Part shown: piece after piece, positions 1 through 7,727 of the stretch
Layout of the letters: each line of letters opens with the position of its first letter
Position numbering within the stretch: position 1 is the stretch's first letter
NCBI GenBank assembly: GCA_965246905.1
Contig: CBDFFZ010000014.1
Span: 62,001-126,000 of the forward strand
Length of the DNA stretch: 64,000 nt
Origin: UBA1952 sp965246905
GTDB taxonomy: Bacteria; Bacteroidota; Bacteroidia; Chitinophagales; Chitinophagaceae
Direction of reading: 5' to 3'
Made by a program: the position numbers and the translations under genes
Notes under the pieces: model-generated
What the model saw: the letters and a program-made list of their open reading frames with translations, nothing else
Told to the model about the DNA's origin: nothing
Database searches by the model: none

Positions 1-681
1 ATGCAGTTTGGGGGCACTTTCCGTTCTACCAATAAAGGCAATAGCTGGACGGCCGTGAACACCGGGCTGGGCGGGGCTTTCATCAATACCTACTTTGTGA
101 AGGACAACTATATTTTTGCAGGATCCTACTATTATGGCATTTTCCGCACGGGCGACAATGGAGCCAGTTGGACGACTGTAAATACCGGCTTGCCCGCTAC
201 ATTCGCCAATCGCAATTACAATTCATTTGTAACGAAGAATGATTCTTTGTTCGTAGGGGCGGATACGGCAGGAGTTTATGTATCTGTGGACAATGGAGCT
301 AACTGGATGCCCTTCAACAACGGGCTACCGGCTAATACAACGATATACCGGCTCATCGTATCGAACAATAAATTGTTTGCCGGCACCAATAATGGAAAGA
401 TATACAGACTGGATGCGCCGGTATCCCATACCGGTATTAGCGGCATTAATGAAGTAAAGGCAATTACGTGTTATCCAAATCCGGCAAATGGCACGCTCCG
501 CATTTCAAATCCGTCCGGTCAGACCGTCAAGGTAACGCTGACGAGCAGCACCGGATCTGCCAACCTTGAGCAAATCGTTTCCGGCAAGGAAAAGAACCTC
601 GACGTAAGCGGTCTTGCAAACGGGCTGTACATCCTGAAGACAAGCACCGGCCAACAACAAAAGGTCATCATCAATCATTAA
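1..681 (+). CDS. T9SS-sorted beta-propeller-like secreted protein (5' truncated)
   Basis: The C-terminal 226 residues of a larger protein; the frame is open at the window edge, so the first ATG need not be the start. Residues 1-140 hold imprecise repeats of the type FRSTNKGNSW / FRTGDNGASW / YVSVDNGANW, the BNR/sialidase-like beta-propeller blade motif common in secreted Bacteroidota proteins. Residues about 155-226 form a type A T9SS sorting domain: YPNPANG near its start, GLYILK and a short basic tail at the end. The family reading is therefore a protein exported by the Sec system, passed through the type IX translocon and anchored or released at the surface. No substrate can be inferred. 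Confidence 0.8.
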   Translation: MQFGGTFRSTNKGNSWTAVNTGLGGAFINTYFVKDNYIFAGSYYYGIFRTGDNGASWTTVNTGLPATFANRNYNSFVTKNDSLFVGADTAGVYVSVDNGANWMPFNNGLPANTTIYRLIVSNNKLFAGTNNGKIYRLDAPVSHTGISGINEVKAITCYPNPANGTLRISNPSGQTVKVTLTSSTGSANLEQIVSGKEKNLDVSGLANGLYILKTSTGQQQKVIINH

Positions 682-744
682 TTTCTCAGATAAAACCTTA
701 TAAGAAGGACGGGCATTGTTAGCCTCATGTAGTTTTTATATTTC

Positions 745-767
745 GCCGGCTTTAGCCAATAACGAGG
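745..767. repeat. GGCTTTAGCC short palindromic repeat, copy 1
   Basis: Contains the inverted core GGCTTTAGCC followed by AATAACGAGG. A reverse-complement relative (CGGCTAAAGCCG then CCTCGTTG) lies at 15151-15175, next to a second hairpin. Probably a REP-like intergenic repeat; function unknown. Confidence 0.45.
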
Positions 768-787
768 CTTCGTTAACCCCGCGGCTT

Positions 788-996
788 CAGTTTGGCGTAG
801 GCTGAAGCACGGCTTTACGCAGTAGCCGCCTACGTCAAACTATGGTTATTTTTGACCGCCATTGCAAATGGCTGCTTATCCCGTGTTCGAGGTGTCCTGC
901 AGAACTCCTCGAACAAATGGTAACTACAAGCTACTCTATAATTTGACGTTGGCGGCCGGCGCGCGATAAGGCTTTGCTTCAGCCTACGCCAAACTG
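788..996. repeat. MITE-like element with long inverted ends, copy A
   Basis: Left end CAGTTTGGCGTAGGCTGAAG is the near-exact reverse complement of the right end CTTCAGCCTACGCCAAACTG. The inverted arms are about 55 bp (CGCCTACGTCAAACTATGG on the left matches a diverged CTCTATAATTTGACG on the right) around a core of roughly 90 bp with no coding content. Sequence shared with the other copies continues about 20 bp past the right end (TACGCTgggCCGAACGGGC). The structure is that of a non-autonomous mobile element or a BIME-like REP pair. Together with short flanks it fills the 682-1119 gene-free stretch. Confidence 0.7.
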
Positions 997-1093
997 TTAT
1001 ACGCTGGGCCGAACGGGCGAATACCCTGAACAACTGGCGTATATCTCAGGCTTGCGGCAGTAGTGAGGCCAGCAGGTATCTATAATGTTATCC

Positions 1094-1101
1094 TATCTTT
1101 G
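1094..1101 (+). promoter_or_regulatory. Bacteroidota -7 element (TATCTTTG)
   Basis: TATCTTTG matches the TAnnTTTG consensus of the Bacteroidota primary sigma factor and lies 18 bp before the ATG of the lipoprotein gene. No convincing -33 TTG was found at 19 bp spacing. Confidence 0.5.
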
Positions 1102-1119
1102 CCAATACACAAAACATAA

Positions 1120-1557
1120 ATGAACAAGAAAATCTTGAATAGTGCCTTCTTGATGCTGACCATTACTCTGGCCTTTGAAGCTTGTAAAAAAAGCGATGAT
1201 GGCAGCAATGCAAGCAATAAAGATAAAATTATTGGCAAATGGATGCAAACGTACGATGCATCAGATAACAATCAAAACGGCATCCTTGATGCTTCCGAGA
1301 GAATGGTTCTTAAGGCCGGGGATTACAATTATGTCACGTACTACAATAGCGGAACCTTTTTAGACAGTGCAATGTATCAATCTAATTTTCAAAAGATACC
1401 AGGCGTTTATACTTTTAGCACCGATGAAAAGTATGTAACTATGTCTTTTTTAGGATACCCGGTCAAATACCAGATTAACCAGCTAGATGGTGATAATCTT
1501 ATCCTTGGGGATACATCTACTAACCCGGACACTTGGATTATCTACGTAAAAAAGTGA
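1120..1557 (+). CDS. Small lipoprotein, lipocalin-like
   Basis: 145 residues. The N-terminus is a lipoprotein signal: MNKKILNSAF, a hydrophobic stretch, then a Cys (FEACKKSDD) with acidic/polar residues after it, as in exported Bacteroidota lipoproteins. The body has IIGKW followed by alternating beta segments and a YVTMSF.. NLILGDT pattern, resembling the lipocalin-like (DUF4923/DUF5004-type) lipoproteins of this phylum; the exact family is not certain. It stands alone, with a TAnnTTTG element just upstream, between a repeat element and a RAYT element in the opposite orientation. Function unknown; outer-membrane location is inferred. Confidence 0.7.
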   Translation: MNKKILNSAFLMLTITLAFEACKKSDDGSNASNKDKIIGKWMQTYDASDNNQNGILDASERMVLKAGDYNYVTYYNSGTFLDSAMYQSNFQKIPGVYTFSTDEKYVTMSFLGYPVKYQINQLDGDNLILGDTSTNPDTWIIYVKK

Positions 1558-1613
1558 GACTATAATTGCTTGCGGCAGCCTGAGTCTAAGATATTTGTTT
1601 CCGCCGCTGCCCC

Positions 1614-2285
1614 TACTGGCGCCTGCGTGCTACGAAGCCGGAATCAGATATCCAGCACTTGAAGACATTGCAATATAGAGTGCCCACCTGCATAAGCCAC
1701 CGCACTGCTATAGGCCCAATGCTCTGGTGCGGCTACAAAGCCTGCTCTTACCGGATTGTCGTGCTTGTAATGCAGCCGCCCAATCAGTTTATCTCTTGTA
1801 TCCAATTCGATAGGATGGTAATCCTGCTGCCATAGCTGGAAGCCGCGGTTGTGGCTATTGGCAGTTCCTGCCTGTCGGAACAGCGGCAGCATCCATTCCC
1901 GCCGGCTTTCGGCTTCCTGCAACAGCGCTTTATGAATGGCTTCGGAGGTGTGGCGTTTATGGTCGCGCATGATAGCTTCTGTGGGCTTTTCTTCTGTGCC
2001 GATGATCAGATGTACGTGGTTGGTCATCAGGCACCAGGCATAGACCTGTAAGCCTTTGGTTGCGGCGCAGTAGTCGAGGCTTTCGAGGATGATGTTGCGA
2101 TAGGCCGTTCTGGTAAAAACATCTGCCCAGCCTACCGTGGCGTAGGTTACGAAATGGGGGCGTGTCTGGTCGCGTACTCTGTATTTACTGCTCATGAGGT
2201 GAGCTAAGGTACGGACGATTGTCGCTTCGTAGCATAGGCACGAGCTCGCTTTCGCACAAGGCTGAGCTGCATACTCGCGCCAGTG
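1614..2285 (-). mobile_element. RAYT element, copy 1
   Basis: A single-gene element bounded by hairpin-type ends. The transposase-5'-side end, GGCACGAGCTCGC...ACTCGCGCCAGTG, folds as a REP palindrome and matches the same end of the copy at 7728-8438. The other end is shortened to CTACTGGCGCCTGCGTGCTACG, the middle of the palindrome having been lost. A second, diverged copy of the first ~110 bp follows at 2287-2400. REP-associated tyrosine transposases of the IS200/IS605 superfamily are known to be flanked by REP palindromes. Confidence 0.75.
1644..2195 (-). CDS. REP-associated tyrosine transposase (IS200-like, Y1_Tnp)
   Basis: 183 residues from MSSKYRVRDQ. The frame stays open another 63 codons upstream, but only because a duplicated 5' fragment was joined in frame; the start aligns with that of the second copy. 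The HUH motif is NHVH (His60, His62), and a conserved LHYKHDNPVRAGF block supplies the candidate catalytic tyrosine (Tyr143). C-terminal WAYSSA is typical of the RAYT branch. The family nicks and joins single-stranded DNA at REP hairpins through a 5'-phosphotyrosine link. It differs at roughly a dozen residues from the copy at 7798-8349, so both look recently mobile and perhaps active. It is transcribed away from the neighbouring lipoprotein. Confidence 0.9.
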   Translation of the reverse strand: MSSKYRVRDQTRPHFVTYATVGWADVFTRTAYRNIILESLDYCAATKGLQVYAWCLMTNHVHLIIGTEEKPTEAIMRDHKRHTSEAIHKALLQEAESRREWMLPLFRQAGTANSHNRGFQLWQQDYHPIELDTRDKLIGRLHYKHDNPVRAGFVAAPEHWAYSSAVAYAGGHSILQCLQVLDI

Positions 2286-2286
2286 G

Positions 2287-2400
2287 GGGAAATGGGGGCG
2301 TGTCTGGTCGCGTACTTTGTATTTACTGCTCATGGGGTGAGCTAAGATACGGACGATGGTGCTTTGTAGCATAGGCACGAGCACGCTGCGCCCCGGTGTT
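2287..2400. repeat. Partial tandem duplication of RAYT 5' region
   Basis: Repeats 2151-2260 with a few substitutions: ACGAAATGGGGGCGTGTCTG, TTGTATTTACTGCTCATGGG and the hairpin start GGCACGAGCACGC all recur. It re-creates the first codons of the transposase (MSSKYKVRDQTRPHF) in frame with the real gene. It probably records a second, truncated insertion into or next to the first. Confidence 0.75.
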
Positions 2401-2457
2401 GCCGGCGGGGCATAGGCTATGGCATTTGGATCAATAACAATTCTTCGAGGTGTTCCT

Positions 2458-2633
2458 CAGTTTGGCGTAGGCTGAAGCACGGCTTTGCGCGGTAGCCGCC
2501 TACGTCAAACTTTGATTTTTTCGTTTCAATAGTACAGGATAAGTAGTTGCTGCTTAGGTAGCTGCAAGCTACTCCATAGTTTGACGTAGGCGGCTTGCGC
2601 ACGGAAGGCTTTGCTTCAGCCTACGCCAAACTG
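2458..2633. repeat. MITE-like element with long inverted ends, copy B
   Basis: The best-preserved copy: left arm CAGTTTGGCGTAGGCTGAAG...CGCCTACGTCAAACT, right arm AGTTTGACGTAGGCGG...CTTCAGCCTACGCCAAACTG. The 55-60 bp arms are nearly perfect inverses around a short core (AGGATAAGTAGTTGCTGCTT...). It lies between RAYT copy 1 and the DUF4468 gene. No ORF inside. Confidence 0.75.
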
Positions 2634-2655
2634 TTTTATGCTACGCCGAACTGGG

Positions 2656-3210
2656 CTACCAATTACTATCCTTTGTTTTCTCAGATTTAATCGCCTTTTC
2701 AAGTTGATTGGTCACACCCAGCAGTTTTTCATTCACCTGAGTTATAATATGCTTACCCGGTTTATTCTTCGGGCTGATTTTTCCGTAGGTCAATGTTTCA
2801 CGCGCGCCCCGCTCCTCTACATAGACGATAATGTTATTAATGACAAAACGATAGCGCTCATCTTTAAATTCGAGGTTAATTTTAAAATTTACCTGAGCAT
2901 TATTTATTGTCCAGTTAAATCCTGCTGCTCCATCCAGTAAAACTGTTGATGTGTTGATGATAGATAAGTTCGCTTCATCAAACTGATTATTATTGTCGCC
3001 GTTTTTAAAATTTGCAAGGATGAATTTTTTAGCCTTGGCATACATTTCCTCTTTTGTTACGTTTTCCACTTTCACCACATCCTTATAGGAGTAATCTCCG
3101 GTAGTTTCATCCTTTACTACTACATTTTTTGTTTCATTATCGTTTTTGCCTGCATAGATATTGGTTGTAGCAGTTAGAAGCAGGAGGATTAGTGGAAGTA
3201 AGAATTTCAT
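2656..3210 (-). CDS. DUF4468 (TBP-like fold) exported protein
   Basis: 184 residues with a cleavable signal peptide (MKFLLPLILLLLTATTNIYA). The mature part has the EMYAKAKKFILANF and VNFKINLEFKDERYRFVINNI segments of the DUF4468 TBP-like fold family, periplasmic or surface proteins of unknown function found almost only in Bacteroidota. A charged C-terminal helix (NQLEKAIKSEKTK) closes the protein. It is monocistronic, flanked on both sides by copies of the inverted-end repeat. Confidence 0.75.
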   Translation of the reverse strand: MKFLLPLILLLLTATTNIYAGKNDNETKNVVVKDETTGDYSYKDVVKVENVTKEEMYAKAKKFILANFKNGDNNNQFDEANLSIINTSTVLLDGAAGFNWTINNAQVNFKINLEFKDERYRFVINNIIVYVEERGARETLTYGKISPKNKPGKHIITQVNEKLLGVTNQLEKAIKSEKTKDSNW

Positions 3211-3266
3211 GTAGTTCTATTTGCCGGCAAAATAGCAAAAGAACCTGAAAAATAAAACATTGGGGC

Positions 3267-3338
3267 GCTGCAAGCTACTCCATAGCTTGATGTAGGCGGC
3301 TTTCGCGCGAAAGCTTTGCTTCAGCCTACGCCAAACTG
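3267..3338. repeat. MITE-like element, right-half copy C
   Basis: Only the right arm remains: GCTGCAAGCTACTCCATAG, TGATGTAGGCGG and CTTCAGCCTACGCCAAACTG, followed by the shared flank TTATATGCTACGCCGAACTG. The left arm is missing. Confidence 0.65.
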
Positions 3339-3442
3339 TTATATGCTACGCCGAACTGGGCGTCAATCGCTAAAAAGCAATTTGCCAAGCCTGTAAAAGA
3401 CTTGGCAAATATTGAATAATTACTTTTCAGAATTGTTTTTGC

Positions 3443-4630
3443 CTATTTTGAAAACAAAACAATTTTTTTAGTGTCAAACGTCTTATGATTGATTATAAGA
3501 GAATAAAGATAATTCCCAGGAATTAAACTTTGCATATCGAAATCAAGATTTCCATGGCTTAAATTAAGATCATGGAATTCATAAACAATTTTACCCACTT
3601 CATCAGTTATTATAATACTGGCACCCTGAATGGTTGCTGGCAGGTAATATGGGATGGTCACTCTTGTATTTGCAGGATTAGGATAGCTTTGAAACAAAAC
3701 AGGTTGATCATTTTTATGGAATGAAGATTCATTGTTACCTGAAGATTTGTTTTCACAACAAATAATATACCTGGTATTTAGATCTTGAATTTGTTGTTTT
3801 AGTTCTCTTAGTTCAATGCTGTATAACTCTAATTTGGCTTCCAAAGCCTGAATGCTTGCCTGATTCACATTATTGTTAGGTAAGGCATTCTGAGATTGAG
3901 CCCTGCTGATATTACCTTGTGCATCAATTACAAGCTGATCACCTGCTCCCACTGGTAAATCTTCGAACCGAACGCTTCCTTTAGAATGCAAACGCGCTGT
4001 TGGCGCAGATGTATTAATTCCCATATTCCCGTTCTTATCAATTACCATTAGATTACTAAACTGTGTATTTTTTTCATTCAACGACCGTTTTACTTCTAAA
4101 ACATTTGCCTCAGAAGTATTAGGTGCTATAAATGTGTGTACAGGATGGTCAGGTGCATCTGTAAATGATACCGCCCCTATTTTACTAATGCCAAGTTGAA
4201 CGTGATGCTTATTTTTATCGGTTGGGTTAGTCAGTAGATTCAGACCCGCGTCATCAGTTAGATAACTTTCAGTGGATAATTGCCCCCCATCGCCAGAATT
4301 ATATAGCGTTATCTTGGAATGCGAATTCTTACCACGAGTACTCAGGCTAATTTCTGGGTTAATGCCTGATAGCTTTATGGCAGGCGATCCCGTTTCAGAT
4401 GCGTCACTACCTAAGCTTAATGTAGGATATTTTCCGGAAATAATAAGATTGGAGCTATCTACACCATCAATACGAAGAGCAGGATTTATGTTGCTGATTT
4501 GTAAATCACTCTGTGGTCTGTCGATACCGATACCAATGAAAGTATTTCTATAAGATTGTATCCCAACCTGTGCATAGCTAACTGATGGTAAGCTTATAAT
4601 CACTAAAGCAGCAGTAAATATTTTTTTCAT
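3443..4630 (-). CDS. Fibre-like T9SS-sorted surface protein
   Basis: 395 residues: signal peptide to about residue 20 (MKKIFTAALVIISLPSVSYA), then a Gly/Ser/Asn-rich beta region with the phrases IGIGIDRPQSDLQI and GNMGINTSAPTARLHSKGSV. These resemble tail-fibre/S74-like surface proteins of Bacteroidota. Residues about 255-290 are a heptad-rich coiled coil (ALEAKLELYSIELRELKQQI), suggesting a trimer. Residues about 318-395 are a type A sorting domain (YPNPANTRVTIPYYLP, GNYLYSL). It lies 16 bp downstream of the beta-helix gene on the same strand, so the two are probably one transcript and may work together at the surface. Confidence 0.75.
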   Translation of the reverse strand: MKKIFTAALVIISLPSVSYAQVGIQSYRNTFIGIGIDRPQSDLQISNINPALRIDGVDSSNLIISGKYPTLSLGSDASETGSPAIKLSGINPEISLSTRGKNSHSKITLYNSGDGGQLSTESYLTDDAGLNLLTNPTDKNKHHVQLGISKIGAVSFTDAPDHPVHTFIAPNTSEANVLEVKRSLNEKNTQFSNLMVIDKNGNMGINTSAPTARLHSKGSVRFEDLPVGAGDQLVIDAQGNISRAQSQNALPNNNVNQASIQALEAKLELYSIELRELKQQIQDLNTRYIICCENKSSGNNESSFHKNDQPVLFQSYPNPANTRVTIPYYLPATIQGASIIITDEVGKIVYEFHDLNLSHGNLDFDMQSLIPGNYLYSLIINHKTFDTKKIVLFSK

Positions 4631-4646
4631 TTTTATGAAGTATTTA

Positions 4647-6728
4647 TTATAAGTTAGATTGATTCACAACTTTAACTACCCAGTTGATAGTTGTTGAGTT
4701 TAGTCCGGTTACATTTAATTGGAGGTCCGTTGTATTATTTATAATATTGTAAGTAGGGACGGTGCTACCAGCCATATCAGTAAAATAATTGCTGGATGAT
4801 GATTGTAAGAGCGTAATTGTACCGTTCCACTTTTTTGCCTTAAAGTCGAGTCTGCCGGTAACAACATTTCCATTTAAGTCCATTCCAAAAAAAGTAGCTA
4901 CGCCATTGAAGATATCGCCGTCTTGCATTGCAAGAGAGGCAATTGGAGTAGTAGTTGAGTTAGTCGTCTGTACTTTTGATGATATTTCATCACTATTGCT
5001 GAGCTTAAGCTCTTTCCAGGTTCCCGGTAAATTTGCTACCGGCCTAAAATATTTCCAGCCTAAAACATTAGCCTTTGTACTGTTGGAATTAAAAAGTATG
5101 TCGCCTTGTTCATATACTCCACTGGCTGGTACGTCTTTAGCAAAACCTAACTCTTTGGATTCCCCCCACTCAGATTTTGGTGGTGTAACTGTAATATCAT
5201 TATATAGCTCTGGGATGAGTAGTTTTCTAATTATCATGCTCCCTAGTTCATTTTTCGACCTGCCATACCGACCTTCAGGGCATCCCGTCGTAGGAGTTTC
5301 CCAAATATTGCCACCGTCAAGATTAGCATACTTAAACGCAATTGACTCGTGAAGATGATCATATGTTAATGCATAGGGAAAGTCTGTTGTTTTAGTTGGG
5401 TCGAGAGAATCTACATATTCAACTCTGATGCCTATTCCACTTTCTTTATGACAAAATGGAGTAACATTTCTGTCATGGTTAGGATCGTTGTCTAACTTTA
5501 ACTTGTATGGTGATTGCCATCCGGGCGTTATACTAACATTCGTGTTATATCCGGCTGCTGCTGCTCCTCCACTACCAGATATATAGGGGCCGGCAACTCC
5601 ATAGTCTGTGGTGCCACCTATATAAATTGATCTGGCATTTAATGTCGGAATAGTTTGGTCGCCTTCAACATAGCAACCGGTAAAGACACAAGAACTATTA
5701 TCATCAATCACGATATAAGATCCACCGTGATTATTTTTTACGCCATTATGATGCGTCATACAGCCTGTGTAATTATTGCCTAAAAAAGATTTATCATAAA
5801 ATCCATACCCAATATTATCGCGCGAATCGCAATGAATAAAATCAACTCCATTAGCGTCACCCCCTGCTATATAAAATCCATTATTGCCGTTTTCAATAGC
5901 GGAGCAGTTCTCAAGAATACTGTGTGAGACATTGCTGGAAGCAACTACATTAATATCACCATAGAGATTATAACCGTTACCTTCAAAATCCAAGACAGTT
6001 ATATTCTTTACAGTAATTGGACTGTAAGCATTTATTCCATGTTTTGTAGATGTAGTGTTGGGTACTGTCATGCCTGTTACCCCAAAACTACCTTGAACAA
6101 CCAGATCATGTAATTTTACATTTCCCACATTAGCATTTACTAAAATCGCTTCATCGGTGAGATTTGCAAAATTGAATCTCAGTTTTGAAAACTGTGTTGT
6201 ACTAAAGACGTTCCCCCCATCACCATATATTTCAATTTTCGAGTTAATAATTATTTTTGACGAAAAGTCATAAATGCCCGTAGGTATGTAGATTCTTTTT
6301 CGGTTTTCATCGCCAATTGAATAGGCTAAGGCAATCGCATCTGCGAAAGCTTTATCGTTAATGCTTCCAGCAGTTTGTGATCCAGAAATCGCGCCAAACC
6401 ATTTTACATTTATAAAATCTTCGGTTATAACACGCTTCCAATAGCCAATATTGCAGCCGGTTTGTGTTACAGGAATAACTATAACTCCATTATCGGTTAG
6501 TGTGGTAGGTACCGTGCCCTTAACCCACATGAAATTGCCACCGGCTCCATCATCCTTAAATTGATAACCCAGCACATGAGCTAAATTGGTTGAAGTGTCA
6601 TTTCTAATAAAACTGTGAAGGCTATTACTAGTGCCTGTAACAGTGTTAATTACTATATCGTCTTGCGCATAACCTTTATTGATTAAGAGCATTAAAAAGA
6701 AGCTTAGAGAAAGAATAAATTTTAGCAT
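4647..6728 (-). CDS. Right-handed beta-helix (pectate-lyase-superfamily) secreted protein
   Basis: 693 residues with a signal peptide (about residues 1-21). Residues about 105-170 (INVKWFGAISG...FADAIALAY...RIYIPTGIYDFS) are the hallmark start of the Pectate_lyase_3 / phage tailspike-type beta-helix. Solenoid rungs rich in Asn, Gly and Val run to about residue 400 (NCSAIENGNNGFYIAGG, FTGCYVEGD). The C-terminal third looks like a tail-fibre collar, with no T9SS sorting domain. The fold usually binds or cleaves polysaccharide, but no catalytic residues can be assigned. It is the first gene of a two-gene unit with the T9SS fibre protein. Base composition is AT-richer than the housekeeping region, suggesting acquisition. 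Confidence 0.7.
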   Translation of the reverse strand: MLKFILSLSFFLMLLINKGYAQDDIVINTVTGTSNSLHSFIRNDTSTNLAHVLGYQFKDDGAGGNFMWVKGTVPTTLTDNGVIVIPVTQTGCNIGYWKRVITEDFINVKWFGAISGSQTAGSINDKAFADAIALAYSIGDENRKRIYIPTGIYDFSSKIIINSKIEIYGDGGNVFSTTQFSKLRFNFANLTDEAILVNANVGNVKLHDLVVQGSFGVTGMTVPNTTSTKHGINAYSPITVKNITVLDFEGNGYNLYGDINVVASSNVSHSILENCSAIENGNNGFYIAGGDANGVDFIHCDSRDNIGYGFYDKSFLGNNYTGCMTHHNGVKNNHGGSYIVIDDNSSCVFTGCYVEGDQTIPTLNARSIYIGGTTDYGVAGPYISGSGGAAAAGYNTNVSITPGWQSPYKLKLDNDPNHDRNVTPFCHKESGIGIRVEYVDSLDPTKTTDFPYALTYDHLHESIAFKYANLDGGNIWETPTTGCPEGRYGRSKNELGSMIIRKLLIPELYNDITVTPPKSEWGESKELGFAKDVPASGVYEQGDILFNSNSTKANVLGWKYFRPVANLPGTWKELKLSNSDEISSKVQTTNSTTTPIASLAMQDGDIFNGVATFFGMDLNGNVVTGRLDFKAKKWNGTITLLQSSSSNYFTDMAGSTVPTYNIINNTTDLQLNVTGLNSTTINWVVKVVNQSNL

Positions 6729-6792
6729 ATTATATTATATAATTTACAAAGTACAAAAGTTCTTGGTTTGTGCTAATTATTATACTGATAAA

Positions 6793-6897
6793 TTAAAAAG
6801 GCAACTTCGGCAAATACCATGCCAATTTTGTTTCTTTCGGGCAGCTCATAGCGAGTAAGGTTAAAACACCGGCAAGCGTTAAAAATTTAAATTTCAT
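6793..6897 (-). CDS. Tiny putative lipoprotein (34 aa)
   Basis: ATG-to-TAA ORF of 34 codons beginning MKFKFLTLAG, with a hydrophobic core and a lipobox-like LAMSC at residues 15-19, then only 15 further residues. It is too short for ordinary gene callers. It could be a remnant lipoprotein 5' end or a genuine micro-lipoprotein. It sits about 65 bp upstream of the beta-helix gene on the same strand, in AT-rich DNA. The signal sequence is clear; expression is not shown. Confidence 0.4.
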   Translation of the reverse strand: MKFKFLTLAGVLTLLAMSCPKETKLAWYLPKLPF

Positions 6898-7261
6898 AGT
6901 TCAAAAAATTTTTCATGAACCACAAAAGTAAATGATTTTTTAGCAAAATTTACAAATAAGCAATTTTAGCTAAATATAAAAAAAACGTTTTAATTTAAAA
7001 ATATATTGATAATGAAATACTTATTTTATATTTTTAATTTATTTATTAGCTACGTTGCTCATTTCCACTTAGTGATACCTTACGCTCTGCAAGAAATTTC
7101 TAATAGCTAAAATCAGCAAACGAATTTATGGGTTTATTGCCTTGACGCGAACTAGCTGCAAAAAGCTCTGCTTAAGCCTACATCAATCTTTCATTGCCAA
7201 GTTGCTATATGAAACCTTTGTTCGGGTGCCTATAAGACATCCTAAACGAAAGGCATAAGCC
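6898..7261. other. AT-rich gene-free stretch with a degenerate repeat remnant
   Basis: About 6898-7080 is very AT-rich and probably holds the promoter for the leftward genes, though no clean TAnnTTTG box with spacing was found. At about 7141-7190, GCTGCAAAAAGCTCTGCTTA then AGCCTACATCAATC looks like a decayed right arm of the inverted-end repeat family. Nothing else is supported. Confidence 0.4.
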
Positions 7262-7300
7262 AAACAGAGGCAGACACCTCCCCATATCTGCCTCTGTTTT
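7262..7300 (-). terminator. Rho-independent terminator hairpin
   Basis: AAACAGAGGCAGA and TCTGCCTCTGTTT form a perfect 13-bp stem around a 12-nt loop, with T-runs on both strands. Placed just after the leftward ORF at 7317-7451. Confidence 0.75.
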
Positions 7301-7316
7301 CAGGTTTAGCCATAAT

Positions 7317-7451
7317 TTATTTTCCGGAAAAATACTCCAGCAAAGCTTCATCGCTCATTTTGTTGCTGGTCGATTCTGTAGTCTGCGTATCCCCATCGCT
7401 GCCGCAAGCCTGAGGCGCGGATAAATGCGCAGCCGGCTTGTGGCAAATCAT
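7317..7451 (-). pseudogene. Short ORF / gene-end remnant
   Basis: A 44-codon ORF (ATG at 7451, TAA at 7317-7319) ending MSDEALLEYFSGK, with a Cys-Gly-Ser-Asp-rich start. It is followed closely by a strong terminator, as if it were the 3' end of a real gene whose 5' part has been lost. The segment CTCAGGCTTGCGGCAG inside it also occurs at about 1047-1062, so it overlaps a short dispersed repeat. No homology recognised. Confidence 0.35.
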
Positions 7452-7711
7452 TAATACAGAAGCGCGATCTTCAGCTTTCCCTGTCCGCCCGCATAATCAA
7501 TAGCGCCGCTGTATGGGTAATGAATACCACTATCGCAATATCCTTCCACTACAGCATTCTGATGAATGTAAATCAGCTTTTGCATCATTATACCAATTGG
7601 ACAACTAACTTTTGCCTTGTTTGGCCCCCATCCCGGCAGCGCTACGCGCGGTCCCTGCGGGAATCCCGAAAAGGGGGAAGGGGAACTTTGGTACAAATAG
7701 TAGATGTACAA
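7451..7711 (-). pseudogene. Disrupted ORF of unknown family
   Basis: The C-terminal half (KLIYIHQNAVVEGY, SGIHYPYSGAIDYAGGQG) reads like authentic secreted-protein sequence. The N-terminal half is encoded by a GC-rich inserted segment bounded by TACCAATTG/CAATTGGTA. The stop TAA overlaps the start of the next short ORF (TTAATG). Most likely a truncated gene broken by a small insertion and by the RAYT element at 7728. Confidence 0.35.
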
Positions 7712-7717
7712 TTGGTA
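7591..7717. repeat. Small element bounded by TACCAATTG inverted ends
   Basis: TACCAATTG (7591-7599) and CAATTGGTA (7709-7717) are exact inverses enclosing a G+C-rich core (CCCATCCCGGCAGCGCTACG...) unlike the surrounding DNA. A small non-coding insertion or REP-type unit is inferred. Confidence 0.4.
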
Positions 7718-7727
7718 TTACTTCACA

